This document shows, one piece after another, positions 1 through 8,113 of a stretch of DNA of 64,000 bases. This DNA comes from Methylobacterium longum (GTDB lineage: Bacteria > Pseudomonadota > Alphaproteobacteria > Rhizobiales > Beijerinckiaceae). Below the pieces are notes generated by a model. It saw only the letters and a list, made by a program, of their open reading frames with translations, was not told where the DNA came from and did no database searches. Location: NCBI RefSeq assembly GCF_022179385.1, contig NZ_BPQS01000021.1:38609-102608 (forward strand), written 5' to 3'. A program made the translations under genes and the position numbers. Within the stretch, counting starts at the first letter, position 1. Every line of letters begins with the position of its first letter.

Positions 1-1
1 C

Positions 2-262
2 GGCCTGCCACACCTCGAATTGATCCTGGTGATCGGCCAGTACGCGCAAGCCTGGCACCTGGGGCGGATGGAGGGCGGGCTGACCGGCACGGTGCGGCGC
101 TGGCGGGAGATCCTGTCCGAGCCGCGCCGCCCGCGGGTGCTGCCCCTGCCCCACCCGTCCTGGCGCAACAACGGCTGGCTCAAGCGCGAGCCCTGGTTCG
201 CGGCGGAGCTGCTGCCGGTGCTGCGGGCCGAGGTGGCGCGGGTGATGGCGGGTGATCCCTGA
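2..262 (+). CDS. Uracil-DNA glycosylase family protein, C-terminal part (5' end outside window)
   Basis: The reading frame is open from the first bases of the window, so the start lies upstream. The visible 86 or so residues contain 'LVIGQYAQAWHLG' and, near the end, 'LPLPHPSWRNNGWLKREPWF'. The 'HPSWRN' segment corresponds to the C-terminal His motif of the uracil-DNA glycosylase superfamily, whose members excise uracil from DNA. This resembles the short UDG-like proteins seen in rhizobia rather than classical Ung. Only the C-terminus is visible, so the N-terminal catalytic motif cannot be checked. Assignment rests on recognising the family, not on a search. Confidence 0.72.
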   Translation, partial: GLPHLELILVIGQYAQAWHLGRMEGGLTGTVRRWREILSEPRRPRVLPLPHPSWRNNGWLKREPWFAAELLPVLRAEVARVMAGDP

Positions 263-620
263 GCCCGTCGCCGGCGAGATCGCGAATGCCGGCTTCTCCC
301 GCGGGGATCGGCAGGCGGTGTCCGACAGCCCCGGATCGGCGCGCGCGCGATGGGCCGGAATGCGCCCGCGGCCGCCCGGCGGGCCGGGCGGGCACCGAGA
401 CCCGCGGTCGCCCGTCCCGGTGCCCGCCGGTTGCGATGCGCGCCGCCTGCGCGGCCGGCGGTCCCGGCCGGCGCGCATGGGACGCGGCGCCGGGCGGGGA
501 ACGCCGGGCGGCCCGGCCGGGGGCGGCCGAGCGGGTCTGAGACCCGGCGGCCGTCCCGGGGCCGCATTGACAGGGATCGCCGGCCCGTGATCCGTGCCGC
601 GACTCCCGAAGGACGCCCCG
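263..620. other. Intergenic stretch upstream of pyrF
   Basis: About 360 bases of extremely GC-rich sequence between the glycosylase end and pyrF. Open frames cross it in several registers, as expected at this base composition, but none has a ribosome-binding site or recognisable protein. It ends with the pyrF ribosome-binding site (GAAGGA at 608-613). Confidence 0.5.
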
Positions 621-1313
621 ATGACCGACCCTGCCGACCCCCGCCACCGCCTGATCGTGGCCCTGGACCTGCCCGGCGTGCCCGAGGCCGAGGCGCTGAT
701 CGACCGGATCGGCGACGCCGCGACCGTCTACAAGATCGGCTACCAGCTGGGCTACGCGGGCGGCCTCGCCCTCGCCGAGCGGCTGGCGGCGCGCGGCCTG
801 AAGGTCTTCCTCGACCTGAAGCTTCACGACATCGGCAACACCGTCGAGGAGGGCGTGCGCGCGGCCTCGGGCTCGGGCGCCACCTTCCTCACCGTCCACG
901 CCTATCCCCAGACCATGCGGGCGGCCCTGCGCGGCCGGGGCGCGGGCCTGAAGATCCTCGCCGTGACGGTGCTCACCTCCTACGACGATGCCGACGCCGC
1001 GGAGGCCGGCTATGCCCTACCGGTGGCGGAGCTCGTCGCCCGGCGCGCCGCCCAGGCCGCCGAGATCGGCCTCGACGGCCTGGTCTGCTCGGCCGCCGAG
1101 GCGGCCTCGGTCCGGCGGATCGTCGGGCCGGGCCGGCTGATCGTCACCCCGGGCATCCGCCCGGCGGGCGCAGAAGCCGGCGACCAGAAGCGGGTGATGA
1201 CGCCGGCCGCCGCCCGCACGGCCGGGATCGACCACGTGGTGGTCGGTCGCCCGATCACCGGCGCGGCGGATCCCCGCGCGGTGGCGCAGGCGATCGTGGC
1301 GGACCTCGCCTGA
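621..1313 (+). CDS. pyrF: Orotidine 5'-phosphate decarboxylase
   Basis: PyrF converts orotidine 5'-phosphate to UMP, the last step of de novo pyrimidine synthesis, in the cytosol. The 230-residue length is normal for bacterial OMP decarboxylase. The signature active-site segment 'DLKLHDIGNTV' is present, as are the early substrate residues in 'IVALDLPG' and the phosphate-binding stretch around 'VTPGIRP' and the C-terminal 'VVGRPIT'. I chose the ATG at 621 because GAAGGA lies 7 bases upstream; an in-frame start at 594 would add nine unconserved residues. A DUF1330 gene follows 59 bases downstream on the same strand and may be co-transcribed. Confidence 0.95.
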   Translation: MTDPADPRHRLIVALDLPGVPEAEALIDRIGDAATVYKIGYQLGYAGGLALAERLAARGLKVFLDLKLHDIGNTVEEGVRAASGSGATFLTVHAYPQTMRAALRGRGAGLKILAVTVLTSYDDADAAEAGYALPVAELVARRAAQAAEIGLDGLVCSAAEAASVRRIVGPGRLIVTPGIRPAGAEAGDQKRVMTPAAARTAGIDHVVVGRPITGAADPRAVAQAIVADLA

Positions 1314-1372
1314 CCGGGCATTGCCTTCGCGCGGATCGGATCCACTTCGTTGCGCATCAGAGGAGACGCGGC

Positions 1373-1717
1373 ATGACGAAGGGCTACTGGATCGCGCGGA
1401 TCGATGTCCGCGACGCGGAGGCCTACAAGGACTACGTGGCGGCCAACGGCGTCGCCTTCGCGAAGTTCGGCGGCCGCTTCCTCGTGCGCGGCGGCGCCCA
1501 CGAGGCGGTGATGGGGCAGGCCCGGTCGCGCAACGTGGTGATCGAGTTCCCGACCTACGCCGACGCCCTCGCCTGCTGGAACTCCGACCTCTACCAGGCC
1601 GCCAAGGCCAAGCAGCGCGGCGGCGTGGAGGCCGAGATCCTGGTGATCGAGGGCTATGACGGCCCGCAGCCCAGCGCCTCCGAGCCGGCGCCGGACGCGG
1701 GACCGGCCTCCGAGTAG
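1373..1717 (+). CDS. DUF1330 family protein
   Basis: A 114-residue cytosolic protein of the DUF1330 family, small alpha/beta proteins with a ferredoxin-like dimeric fold and no agreed reaction. Family features visible are the start 'KGYWIARIDVRDAEAYKDYV', the central 'GGRFLVRGG' and 'VVIEFPTYADALACWNS'. The last 18 or so residues are a Pro/Ala/Glu-rich tail outside the domain. The ATG at 1373 has AGGAG at 1361-1365, 7 bases upstream. It sits directly behind pyrF. A role in pyrimidine metabolism cannot be inferred from that position alone. Confidence 0.88.
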   Translation: MTKGYWIARIDVRDAEAYKDYVAANGVAFAKFGGRFLVRGGAHEAVMGQARSRNVVIEFPTYADALACWNSDLYQAAKAKQRGGVEAEILVIEGYDGPQPSASEPAPDAGPASE

Positions 1718-1755
1718 CCCGCGGCGCCGCGGGCGCGGCCCGGCCTCCCGGGAGG
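1717..1755. terminator. Palindromic hairpins between converging genes
   Basis: A perfect 18-base palindrome (GCCCGCGGC with its complement, 1717-1734) is followed by a 12-base palindrome (CCTCCCGGGAGG, 1744-1755). They fill the 39-base gap between the DUF1330 gene and the converging TetR gene. There is no T-tract, so this is a candidate bidirectional terminator by position and stem strength only. Confidence 0.4.
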
Positions 1756-1756
1756 G

Positions 1757-2386
1757 CTACGCCCGCCGCCCTGCCGGCGCGAGGCTCCGCAGCAGGAACG
1801 CCGTCATGACCTCCACGGACGGTGCCGGCTGAAGGGGCGAGGCACCCACCAGCAGCGGATGGGTGTAGCGGGCGATGGCGGTGTGGATGCAGGCCGCCGC
1901 CTGGGCGGGGTCGTCGGCCTCGAAGGCGCCGCGCGCCACCCCGTCGCGGATGATCCGTTCGAATCCGGCGGTGATCCGGGCGACATGGTGGCGGCAGACC
2001 TCCCAGCTCTCCGCCATCGCCGCCTCGATCATCTCGTGCAGGCGGGGAAAGGCTTCGCAGCGCCGGGTGCAGTCGCGGTGCAGGGTCTCGATCGCCGCCG
2101 CGAGGCGCGCGGTGGCGTCGAGGCCGGGGCGGTCGGCGATCTCCGAGATCACCGCCTCGCTCTCCCCGATCAGGCGCTCCAGCACCGCCTCGTTGATCGC
2201 CTTCTTCGAGTCGAAGAAGCGGTAGACGTTGGCGGGGCTCATCTTCAGCGTCCGGGCGATGTCGGCGACCGTCGTCTTCTGGTAGCCGATCTCGCGAAAA
2301 TACGTGTCGGCCGCCGCGAGGATGCGGCTGCGGGTGTCGGGGGCGCACTCCTCCGTGGGCAGGGGGATCGTGTCGTCGAGGGACAT
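1757..2386 (-). CDS. TetR/AcrR family transcriptional regulator
   Basis: A 209-residue one-component repressor. The N-terminal TetR helix-turn-helix spans about residues 18-64, with 'RILAAADTYFREIGYQKTT' and the recognition segment 'MSPANVYRFFDSKKAI'. The remainder is an alpha-helical ligand-binding domain. The start at 2386 is supported by AGGGAGGA about 4 bases upstream. It is divergent from the SDR gene at 2543, with 156 bases between. As is common for TetR proteins, it may repress that gene and itself. No operator palindrome was evident to me, and the inducer is unknown. Confidence 0.92.
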   Translation of the reverse strand: MSLDDTIPLPTEECAPDTRSRILAAADTYFREIGYQKTTVADIARTLKMSPANVYRFFDSKKAINEAVLERLIGESEAVISEIADRPGLDATARLAAAIETLHRDCTRRCEAFPRLHEMIEAAMAESWEVCRHHVARITAGFERIIRDGVARGAFEADDPAQAAACIHTAIARYTHPLLVGASPLQPAPSVEVMTAFLLRSLAPAGRRA

Positions 2387-2542
2387 GCGTCCTCCCTAGG
2401 GCATGCGGGCGCGGAGCGTCAAAGGCGCCAACCCCGGATCGGGTTCCGCCTGCGGCCGGTGCGCACGCCTGGAACCGGCCCCGGCGGCACCGATTGCCCC
2501 CGCATCCGGCCGCGACCGCGGTGCGCCTGAGAGGGACCAGCG

Positions 2543-3313
2543 ATGAGCTTCACCGATACCCGTGCCCTCGTCACCGGGGCCGATTCCGGCATCGGGCAGG
2601 CGACCGCGGAGCTGCTGGCCCGCGCCGGCGCCGACGTGGCGATCACCTACCACACCGACGAGGCCGGCATCCGCGAGACCGCCGGCCGGGTCGAGGCCGC
2701 CGGGCGCCGGGCGCTGGTGCTCCAGCTCGACGTCGGCGACCCGGCCGCCGTCACGGCCGCTTTCGACCGGATCGGCAGCGAGTTCGGCACCCTCGACCTC
2801 CTGGTGGCCAATGCCGGCCAGGCCATGAGCGGCGTGCCGGTCGCCGAGATGGACGACGCGCTGCTGGAGCGGATCCTGCGGGTGAACCTCATGGGGCCGC
2901 TGTTCTGCGCGCGGCCGTTCATCAAGATGCGCAAGGCGCAGGGCGGGAACGGCAAGATCGTGTTCGTGTCGTCGGTGGCCCAGCACCTGCCGACGCCGGA
3001 GAGCGCGCCCTACGGCATGTCGAAGGCCGGCCTGGGCTCCCTGTGCCGCTCCCTGTCGCGGGAACTTGCCGAGGACCGGATCAACGTCAACAACGTGGCG
3101 CCGGGCCTGATCGAGACGCCGATGACGGCGGACCGCTTCGAGAAGCCGGAGGTGCTCGAGCAGTCGCTGGAGCGGATCCCGTGGCACCGGGCCGGGCGGC
3201 CGGAGGAGATCGCCCGGGCGATCCTCTACCTCGCCTCGGACGCGGCCGATTACGTCACCGGCCACACCCTGGTGGTCGATGGCGGGCTGACGATGCAGTG
3301 GGGCGGGGCCTGA
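2543..3313 (+). CDS. SDR family oxidoreductase (glucose 1-dehydrogenase-like)
   Basis: A 256-residue classical short-chain dehydrogenase/reductase, an NAD(P)-dependent soluble enzyme that oxidises or reduces an alcohol/carbonyl. Visible landmarks are the cofactor motif 'TGADSGIG' at residues 11-18, 'NAG' at 90-92, catalytic Ser143/144, and Tyr157 with Lys161 in 'YGMSK'. The C-terminal 'VDGGLTMQWGG' is typical of the glucose 1-dehydrogenase-like subgroup, though the true substrate cannot be read from sequence. Start ATG 2543 follows GAGAGGGA. The divergent TetR gene at 1757-2386 is the likely regulator. Confidence 0.92.
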   Translation: MSFTDTRALVTGADSGIGQATAELLARAGADVAITYHTDEAGIRETAGRVEAAGRRALVLQLDVGDPAAVTAAFDRIGSEFGTLDLLVANAGQAMSGVPVAEMDDALLERILRVNLMGPLFCARPFIKMRKAQGGNGKIVFVSSVAQHLPTPESAPYGMSKAGLGSLCRSLSRELAEDRINVNNVAPGLIETPMTADRFEKPEVLEQSLERIPWHRAGRPEEIARAILYLASDAADYVTGHTLVVDGGLTMQWGGA

Positions 3314-3322
3314 ACGACGAAC

Positions 3323-3346
3323 GGCGCCGGACCCGCGTCCGGCGCC
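3323..3346. terminator. Strong hairpin between converging genes
   Basis: A perfect 10-base stem (GGCGCCGGAC, 3323-3332; GTCCGGCGCC, 3337-3346) with a 4-base loop starts 10 bases after the SDR stop. It precedes the converging small gene that ends at 3372. No T-tract is seen; it probably terminates the SDR transcript and perhaps both. Confidence 0.55.
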
Positions 3347-3371
3347 GCTCCGAGCCCGCGGAGAGGACGGC

Positions 3372-3569
3372 TCAGGAGCCGAACTGCGAGCCGAGCCGCT
3401 CGAGGTATTCGGCGAGGTCGACGCCGCCGATCCGCTTGCCGTAGTCGAAGCGCATGCCTTGGCGGATGTCGACGCTGGCGTCGCGCGTCGTCAGTGTGAA
3501 GGGACGGACACAGATCCAGGCTCCGTCACGACGGTGCTCGAAGTAGCCGAGGATCTCGTGCTTGGCCAT
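3372..3569 (-). CDS. Hypothetical protein, 65 residues
   Basis: A small soluble protein starting 'MAKHEILGYFEHRRDGAWIC' with no signal peptide or membrane segment and mixed charge. I do not recognise a family. It is likely real: the ATG at 3569 is preceded by GGAGG about 7 bases upstream, and residue composition is ordinary for a coding frame. It stands alone between a convergent SDR gene and an intergenic region of about 220 bases. Confidence 0.7.
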   Translation of the reverse strand: MAKHEILGYFEHRRDGAWICVRPFTLTTRDASVDIRQGMRFDYGKRIGGVDLAEYLERLGSQFGS

Positions 3570-3787
3570 GATCTATCCTCCGAAACCGTGTTTGGAGACA
3601 TAACGGCCGCGCTCGCCGGCGGTTCACCCGGAGCGACTGTTTTTCGCACACGATCTGGTGGAGACCGGCGTGCCGGCGACCAGCCGAGAGACGAGACCGC
3701 GCGGCCTGTTCTGGCGTGAGCTTGACCATACGCCCGCGAAGCTTGGCGCTGGCCGGCCGAATGCTCCGCGCGTGGGTCCCGGTCCGC

Positions 3788-4444
3788 TCACTGCCAGCAA
3801 TCGAGGATCTCGGCGGTGGTCATCGTCTGGACCTGATGCCCATAGCGCATCCGGTACATCAGCAGCAGCGCGTCGTGCGCCTCGTCGCAGGAACTGCAGA
3901 GGCCGTCGGTGGCCAGTACGATGCGGTAGCCGCGGTCCACGCCGCCGAGCACCGCGGCCAGGACGCAGACATCCGTCTCCGCGCCGGTGACGATGAGGGT
4001 GTCGACGCCCCGCGCCTGCAGGCGCGCGTCGAGGTCCGTGTTGAGCCAGGGCGAGTAGACGCCCTTGTCGATCACCTCCGCGGGCGGGGTCAGCCGCGCG
4101 AGGTCCGGGACGAGGTCGATCATCTCGGGGGCGAGGTGTTCCCGGGTCATCGACGCCCATCGCTTCGAGTAGGTCGCCCAGGTGCCGCGGCCCTCCCCAG
4201 GCCGTCCGGCGGGGATGTAGCGGGTGAAGATGGTCCGCGCCGGATGCGCCGCGGCGAGGCGGGACACGTGCGGCAGGACCCGCGTCATCCACGGGGTCTG
4301 CCAATCCGTGGGCTCGGCGAACATGCGCTGCATGTCCACGCACAGATGCACGCAACGCTCCCCCAGGGGCTGCGCGGAGGCCCCGCCCTCCGATCCGTGA
4401 TTGGATCCGTGATTGCCCGTCAAGTGACCGCTATCCGTGCTCAT
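3788..4444 (-). CDS. Isochorismatase-family cysteine hydrolase
   Basis: A cytosolic alpha/beta hydrolase of the isochorismatase/nicotinamidase superfamily, whose members hydrolyse amides or vinyl ethers. The catalytic triad is visible as Asp in 'CVDMQ', Lys in 'IDKGVYS' and Cys in 'AETDVCVLA'. The product is 218 residues from the ATG at 4444. An in-frame TTG at 4513 would add 23 residues and has a GGAGG almost touching it, so the start is uncertain. The substrate is unknown: the family covers nicotinamidase, ureidoacrylate and N-carbamoyl hydrolases. Confidence 0.88.
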   Translation of the reverse strand: MSTDSGHLTGNHGSNHGSEGGASAQPLGERCVHLCVDMQRMFAEPTDWQTPWMTRVLPHVSRLAAAHPARTIFTRYIPAGRPGEGRGTWATYSKRWASMTREHLAPEMIDLVPDLARLTPPAEVIDKGVYSPWLNTDLDARLQARGVDTLIVTGAETDVCVLAAVLGGVDRGYRIVLATDGLCSSCDEAHDALLLMYRMRYGHQVQTMTTAEILDCWQ

Positions 4445-4637
4445 AATCGCGAAATCGGGCCAGGATCGGGGTTGTTCCTGCGGTGAAGAGGTGCCGGCCC
4501 GCGGGGTCGCCAACCCCTCCGGTCCGCCGGGGTGCTCCCCGGCGGGGACAGGGTGTCGACGGGGCGACCAGTCCGGTCGCGGTGCCGCGCCGGAGGGACA
4601 AGAGGTCCCGCGCCGCCCGTCTTCGGCGGCGCGGCTC

Positions 4638-5147
4638 CTAGCGGTCCGCCTTCTCGCCGGCGGTGGTCAATTGCAGGTAGCGCTCCGTGGTCGGCCGGAT
4701 CAGGTTGCGCACCGCCTCGGCCATGGTCTGCTCCTCCTTCAGCGATTGCTGGAAGGCCGTGCGGTGGCCCTGCTGGCCGGCCGCGTCGCCGATGGTGAGC
4801 AGCGACTCGTAGGCCGCGATCTCGAAATTCTCGAACGCATGGTTGGCGTAGGTGTTCTTCAGGATCTCGTCCTGGGCCGGCGCGTGGCCCAACGCCATCA
4901 TGTTGCCGACGAAGCCCAGAAAGCCCTCCTTGAGGGCCGAGGGGCTGTCGCCCAGGCTCTGGAGCGCCTCCTCCAGGCGATGGCGCTGGCCGTGCGTCTC
5001 CTCGATGTGGCGGCGGAGCGCCTGCTCCATCTCGGGATAGCGCTCCAGGCGCTCGACCTGGCGCTCCATGATCTGCAACGCCTGCATCTCGAGGGCGTGG
5101 GTATTCTTCAGGGCCGTGACGTAGATCTCGCGTGCGTCCAAGGCCAT
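4638..5147 (-). CDS. DUF892 (YciE/YciF) ferritin-like protein
   Basis: A 169-residue all-helical protein of the DUF892 family, ferritin-like four-helix bundles induced by stress in enterobacteria (YciE/YciF). Characteristic segments are 'LKNTHALEMQALQIMERQ' at the N-terminus, 'HIEETHGQRHRLEEAL', and 'FENFEIAAYESLLTIGDAAG'. The last contains the Glu residues expected near a di-iron site. The ATG at 5147 follows GAGGTG by 6 bases. It faces the same way as the hydrolase at 3788 but is about 190 bases upstream of it. A role in stress protection or iron binding is inferred from the family only. Confidence 0.9.
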   Translation of the reverse strand: MALDAREIYVTALKNTHALEMQALQIMERQVERLERYPEMEQALRRHIEETHGQRHRLEEALQSLGDSPSALKEGFLGFVGNMMALGHAPAQDEILKNTYANHAFENFEIAAYESLLTIGDAAGQQGHRTAFQQSLKEEQTMAEAVRNLIRPTTERYLQLTTAGEKADR

Positions 5148-5296
5148 GGGGTCACCTCATCTCGGTTGCGAGCCAGGTGGCTCGTTCAACCAGGGAACGC
5201 AGACGTCGCACGGCCAAGTTCCGGCAGGATGGTCGCAGGGGCGGGGCTGCCGGACGGTGACCGGGATGCGGCTGGAGTGCGGCTGGGGCGCGCCGG

Positions 5297-5896
5297 TCAG
5301 TGCAGGGAGCCGGTCCGCGCGGCCCGCTCGCGGTCCGCCAAGCGCCGGCCGATCTCGAGCAGCAGGGTCTCGGTCAGCGCCACCAGGGGCGCGTCACCGA
5401 ACTGCGAGACCATGTTGTGCAGCGAGAGGCACAGGTCGGCGGTCCGGTTGAGGGCGTCGTCGATCGTGGCGCCGTCGCGGATCGCGAAGGCCGCACCGGC
5501 GGACTTGCTGTCCGTGATCTCGACGATCACCCCCCGGCCGGTGGTGGACCGGCCATCCTGGTCGAGGTAGAAGTGCCCGCGGGTGAACAGCCACCGCAGC
5601 TGGCCCTCCGGCGAGCACACGCGGTACTCGGCCGTGTAGGAGCCGCCGGTCTGAACGCAGTCCAGGATGACCTGCGAGATGTGCGCCTGATCGTCCGGGT
5701 GGATGGCCTTGAGGATCTCGGACAGGCTGACGCCCGCGCGCGACCGGGCGGGGCTGATGTTGAACAGCAGGGCGCTGACCGGATCCGCCCGCGCCTCGTC
5801 CCGGAGGATGTCCCACATCCAGAAGCCGACGCCGCCCGAGGCTTCCAGGGCCGCGACCAGGGCGGCCTCGGAGACGACGTCGTGCGCGTGATCCAT
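5297..5896 (-). CDS. PAS-domain protein, possible sensor or adaptor
   Basis: A 199-residue soluble protein with one PAS fold (PAS_3 type), about residues 15-135: 'GGVGFWMWDI', then 'IHPDDQAHI', then 'YTAEYRVCSPEG'. No kinase, GGDEF or HTH domain follows. The C-terminal 60 or so residues are helical ('LNRTADLCLSLHNMVSQFG'). It could be a stand-alone sensory or response adaptor. I prefer ATG 5896, which has GGGAGA 8 bases upstream; a longer frame to 6100 adds an Arg-rich stretch unlike protein. The ligand and partner are unknown. Confidence 0.8.
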   Translation of the reverse strand: MDHAHDVVSEAALVAALEASGGVGFWMWDILRDEARADPVSALLFNISPARSRAGVSLSEILKAIHPDDQAHISQVILDCVQTGGSYTAEYRVCSPEGQLRWLFTRGHFYLDQDGRSTTGRGVIVEITDSKSAGAAFAIRDGATIDDALNRTADLCLSLHNMVSQFGDAPLVALTETLLLEIGRRLADRERAARTGSLH

Positions 5897-6551
5897 CCGA
5901 GACGTCTCCCGATCCCGTCGCCCGCGATAGGCGGCGCTGCGCGAGGCCCGGGAGCCCGCCAAAACCCGATTTTCGCCGCTTCGATCCGAGATCGCGCGCG
6001 ATCGAATCGTGTCTACACGCGTGTCTACAAGTATGCGCGTCCCGTGTCTGTATCCCGGATCGCAGGTCGGCCGTGCCGCCCGGGGCCCTCCGTCCGGCAC
6101 GCGGCGTCAGGTCGGCCGCTTCGCCCGGAGAATTCCGGGCCGCGGCCACGGCGCGCGACGACCGCCCGCCGCATCCGGCAGGCGGGCTTCCTCCGGACGA
6201 ACCGGGCGGACATGAATGTTCTCAGATTTGTGAGCGGCAAACGTCCTAACCTGAGTTATTCTCAGGGTGTCGGCACGATTGCTGACCATCCATGCCCTCT
6301 CGGACGTTCATTACCCCTCAGAGCTGACGAGAGGGCGTGGATGCCTCGGGCCCCGACGACGCTTCGGCTTGCGGCGCGACCGGCGACGTGTCGGTTGCCG
6401 CGCCGCATCGAGGCCGATGACGGCGGGTCTCCTCGCCGAAGGGCAGTAGCCCTCGACGCGCTTCGCATCCAAGATGCATCCGGTGGCCTTCACCCCGCGA
6501 GGCCATCGGCCGGATCCCCACCGAGCACCTGAAGGCGAAGGGCGACCTGAG
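5897..6551. other. Divergent intergenic region with AT-rich segment
   Basis: About 650 bases between the PAS gene (minus strand) and the small gene at 6552. A less GC-rich portion near 6210-6300 contains a short inverted repeat (CCTGAG 6250-6255, CTCAGG 6261-6266, 5-base loop). It may hold promoters for either direction. No gene with a convincing ribosome-binding site was seen. Confidence 0.45.
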
Positions 6552-6869
6552 ATGACCGAGGAAGGCGATCCGTCCAACAAGATGTTCGAGGTCGCCGGAC
6601 TGGCGGCGGCGATCGCTGACCGCATCCTCGAACAGCACGCGGCGGCCACGCCGATCCCGCCGGAGCAGTTCCGGATGCTGGTTCGGGCGGCGCGGATGCT
6701 GCTCGACAACGGCGTGCCGTGGCCGCCCTCGGTGGAGCACGTCGTGATGGAGGTGGCCAGGCGGGTGGAAGAGGCCAAGGCCGTCTCCGCGGGCGCCGCG
6801 GGTGCTTCTCAGGGCCACGATGTCGTGGTGAACCTGACGCAGGCCCTCGGCGCCATGAAGCGGTCCTGA
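6552..6869 (+). CDS. Hypothetical protein, 105 residues, first of a related pair
   Basis: A small soluble, mainly helical protein with no recognised family, no signal peptide and no membrane segment. Residues about 44-75 read as an amphipathic block with 'EQFRMLVRAARMLLDNGV' and 'PPSVEHVVMEVARRVEEA'. The next gene, 12 bases downstream, carries a matching block at a similar position, suggesting tandem duplication and divergence. The ATG at 6552 is preferred over an upstream frame start at 6474, whose extra residues are basic and proline-rich. The two genes are probably one transcript. Confidence 0.68.
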   Translation: MTEEGDPSNKMFEVAGLAAAIADRILEQHAAATPIPPEQFRMLVRAARMLLDNGVPWPPSVEHVVMEVARRVEEAKAVSAGAAGASQGHDVVVNLTQALGAMKRS

Positions 6870-6881
6870 GGGAGCGGTCCG

Positions 6882-7238
6882 ATGGACGAACCGAAGGACG
6901 GACCGTCTGCCACGGACGCGGATGTCTCGGCGGCCCTGTCGGAAGTCCTGCGCCTCACGACGGCGCTCGCGGATCAGGTGCGCGCCGAGCTGATCGCCGG
7001 GCGGACCATCGGGAGGGACCAGAGCGACGCCCTGTCGACCGCCGTGAGCGGCCTCAGGCGGCAGGGCGTGATCCTGCCGCCCGCGCTGGAGCGGACGATC
7101 CACGACATCTCGCGGCGCGCCACGGCGGTGATCGCGCGGGCGGACCGGCCGACGGTCGGCGCCCTGTCCTGGACCTTCGGCAGGATGCGCGGTCGCCAGC
7201 GACTGATCCTGTCTGCCCGGAAGACGCGGGACGTCTAG
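6882..7238 (+). CDS. Hypothetical protein, 118 residues, second of a related pair
   Basis: A small soluble protein of unknown function. Its central block 'SDALSTAVSGLRRQGVILPP' followed by 'LERTIHDISRRATAVI' aligns by eye with the preceding gene: Gln, then Leu-x2-Ala, Gly-Val, Pro-Pro, Glu, and Ala/Ser-Arg-Arg at equal spacing. The C-terminus is basic (ends near 'ILSARKTRDV'). The ATG at 6882 has GAGGGAG 7 bases upstream and lies 12 bases after the previous stop, so translation may be coupled. I do not recognise a family. Confidence 0.68.
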   Translation: MDEPKDGPSATDADVSAALSEVLRLTTALADQVRAELIAGRTIGRDQSDALSTAVSGLRRQGVILPPALERTIHDISRRATAVIARADRPTVGALSWTFGRMRGRQRLILSARKTRDV

Positions 7239-7358
7239 GACGCAGGCGTTCCGGGGCGCAGGATGCCTGGGACGGAGGACGCGTTCGTCGCGGTCCGGCC
7301 GGATCCAGATCTCGGGGGCGATCCTGCGGCGGCCGACCCTGCGGCGTCTGCGCCCGCC

Positions 7359-7913
7359 TCAGCCGACCAGGGCGGCGGCAGGCGCCGGGCTCACCGGGGG
7401 GGCCGGCTGGGTCGGCTTCTCCGCCGCGTCGCGGCCGTTCGGGGGGCGGACGGTTTCCGGGGCGGGGGCAGCCGGAGGCGGCAGCGGGAGTGCACCCGTG
7501 TCGGACCGCGCCTGATGCGTGATCTGGGGAAGATTCGCCTGGTCCTTCCGGTCTTGCGGCAGCTTTGCGCGCAGGTGCTGCAGCATGTCCTTCGCGACCT
7601 GAAGCTTATATTGGTGATGCTCGGTTTCGGCCAGGCGTCGCTTCTCCGTCTCGACTTCCCGGCCCTGTGCCTCCTGCGCCTGATGCTGTAGTTCCAGTGA
7701 CGCGAGGGCCAGGCTGGTCGACACGCGCGCGAGAAGGTCGCTCGTTTTCAGGGACGGACGCGATGCGAAGACATAGAAGGTATTCGCGATCAGGAACGCC
7801 AGCAGGATAAACAGCGCGATGTCGGAGGCGCGACCGGAGACGGTCCAGAACACCAGTACGGCCAGCGTCGCCAGGGCAGAAAAGCCCAGTAGTATGTAGC
7901 GAAGGATTGTCAC
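7359..7913 (-). CDS. Membrane-anchored coiled-coil protein of unknown function
   Basis: A 184-residue protein with two closely spaced hydrophobic segments near residues 5-25 and 31-48 ('YILLGFSALATLAVLVFW', 'IALFILLAFLIANTFYVF'). A Gln/Glu-rich helical stretch of about residues 65-125 follows and looks like a coiled coil. The tail is Pro/Ala-rich. It is probably an inner-membrane hairpin with a cytoplasmic or periplasmic rod. The start codon is GTG at 7913 with only a weak ribosome-binding site. No family is recognised, and it stands alone convergent to the small-gene pair. Confidence 0.66.
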   Translation of the reverse strand: MTILRYILLGFSALATLAVLVFWTVSGRASDIALFILLAFLIANTFYVFASRPSLKTSDLLARVSTSLALASLELQHQAQEAQGREVETEKRRLAETEHHQYKLQVAKDMLQHLRAKLPQDRKDQANLPQITHQARSDTGALPLPPPAAPAPETVRPPNGRDAAEKPTQPAPPVSPAPAAALVG

Positions 7914-8113
7914 GAGTAACCGTCAACTAGATTAAGGTATTGCAGTTAGAGCGTCAATTTGAGGCTATAATGTGAATAGATTGGCAATTGTAGGGCGGGG
8001 ATTTTGCCGCGGCGCTCTACGGAACCCGTTCGCGATCCTCTTTGAAAGGTCGGGACGGCCGCGGGCCCCGGGGGTGCCGCAGCGGCGAACGGGGGCCGCC
8101 GCGCGGCTTCGGC

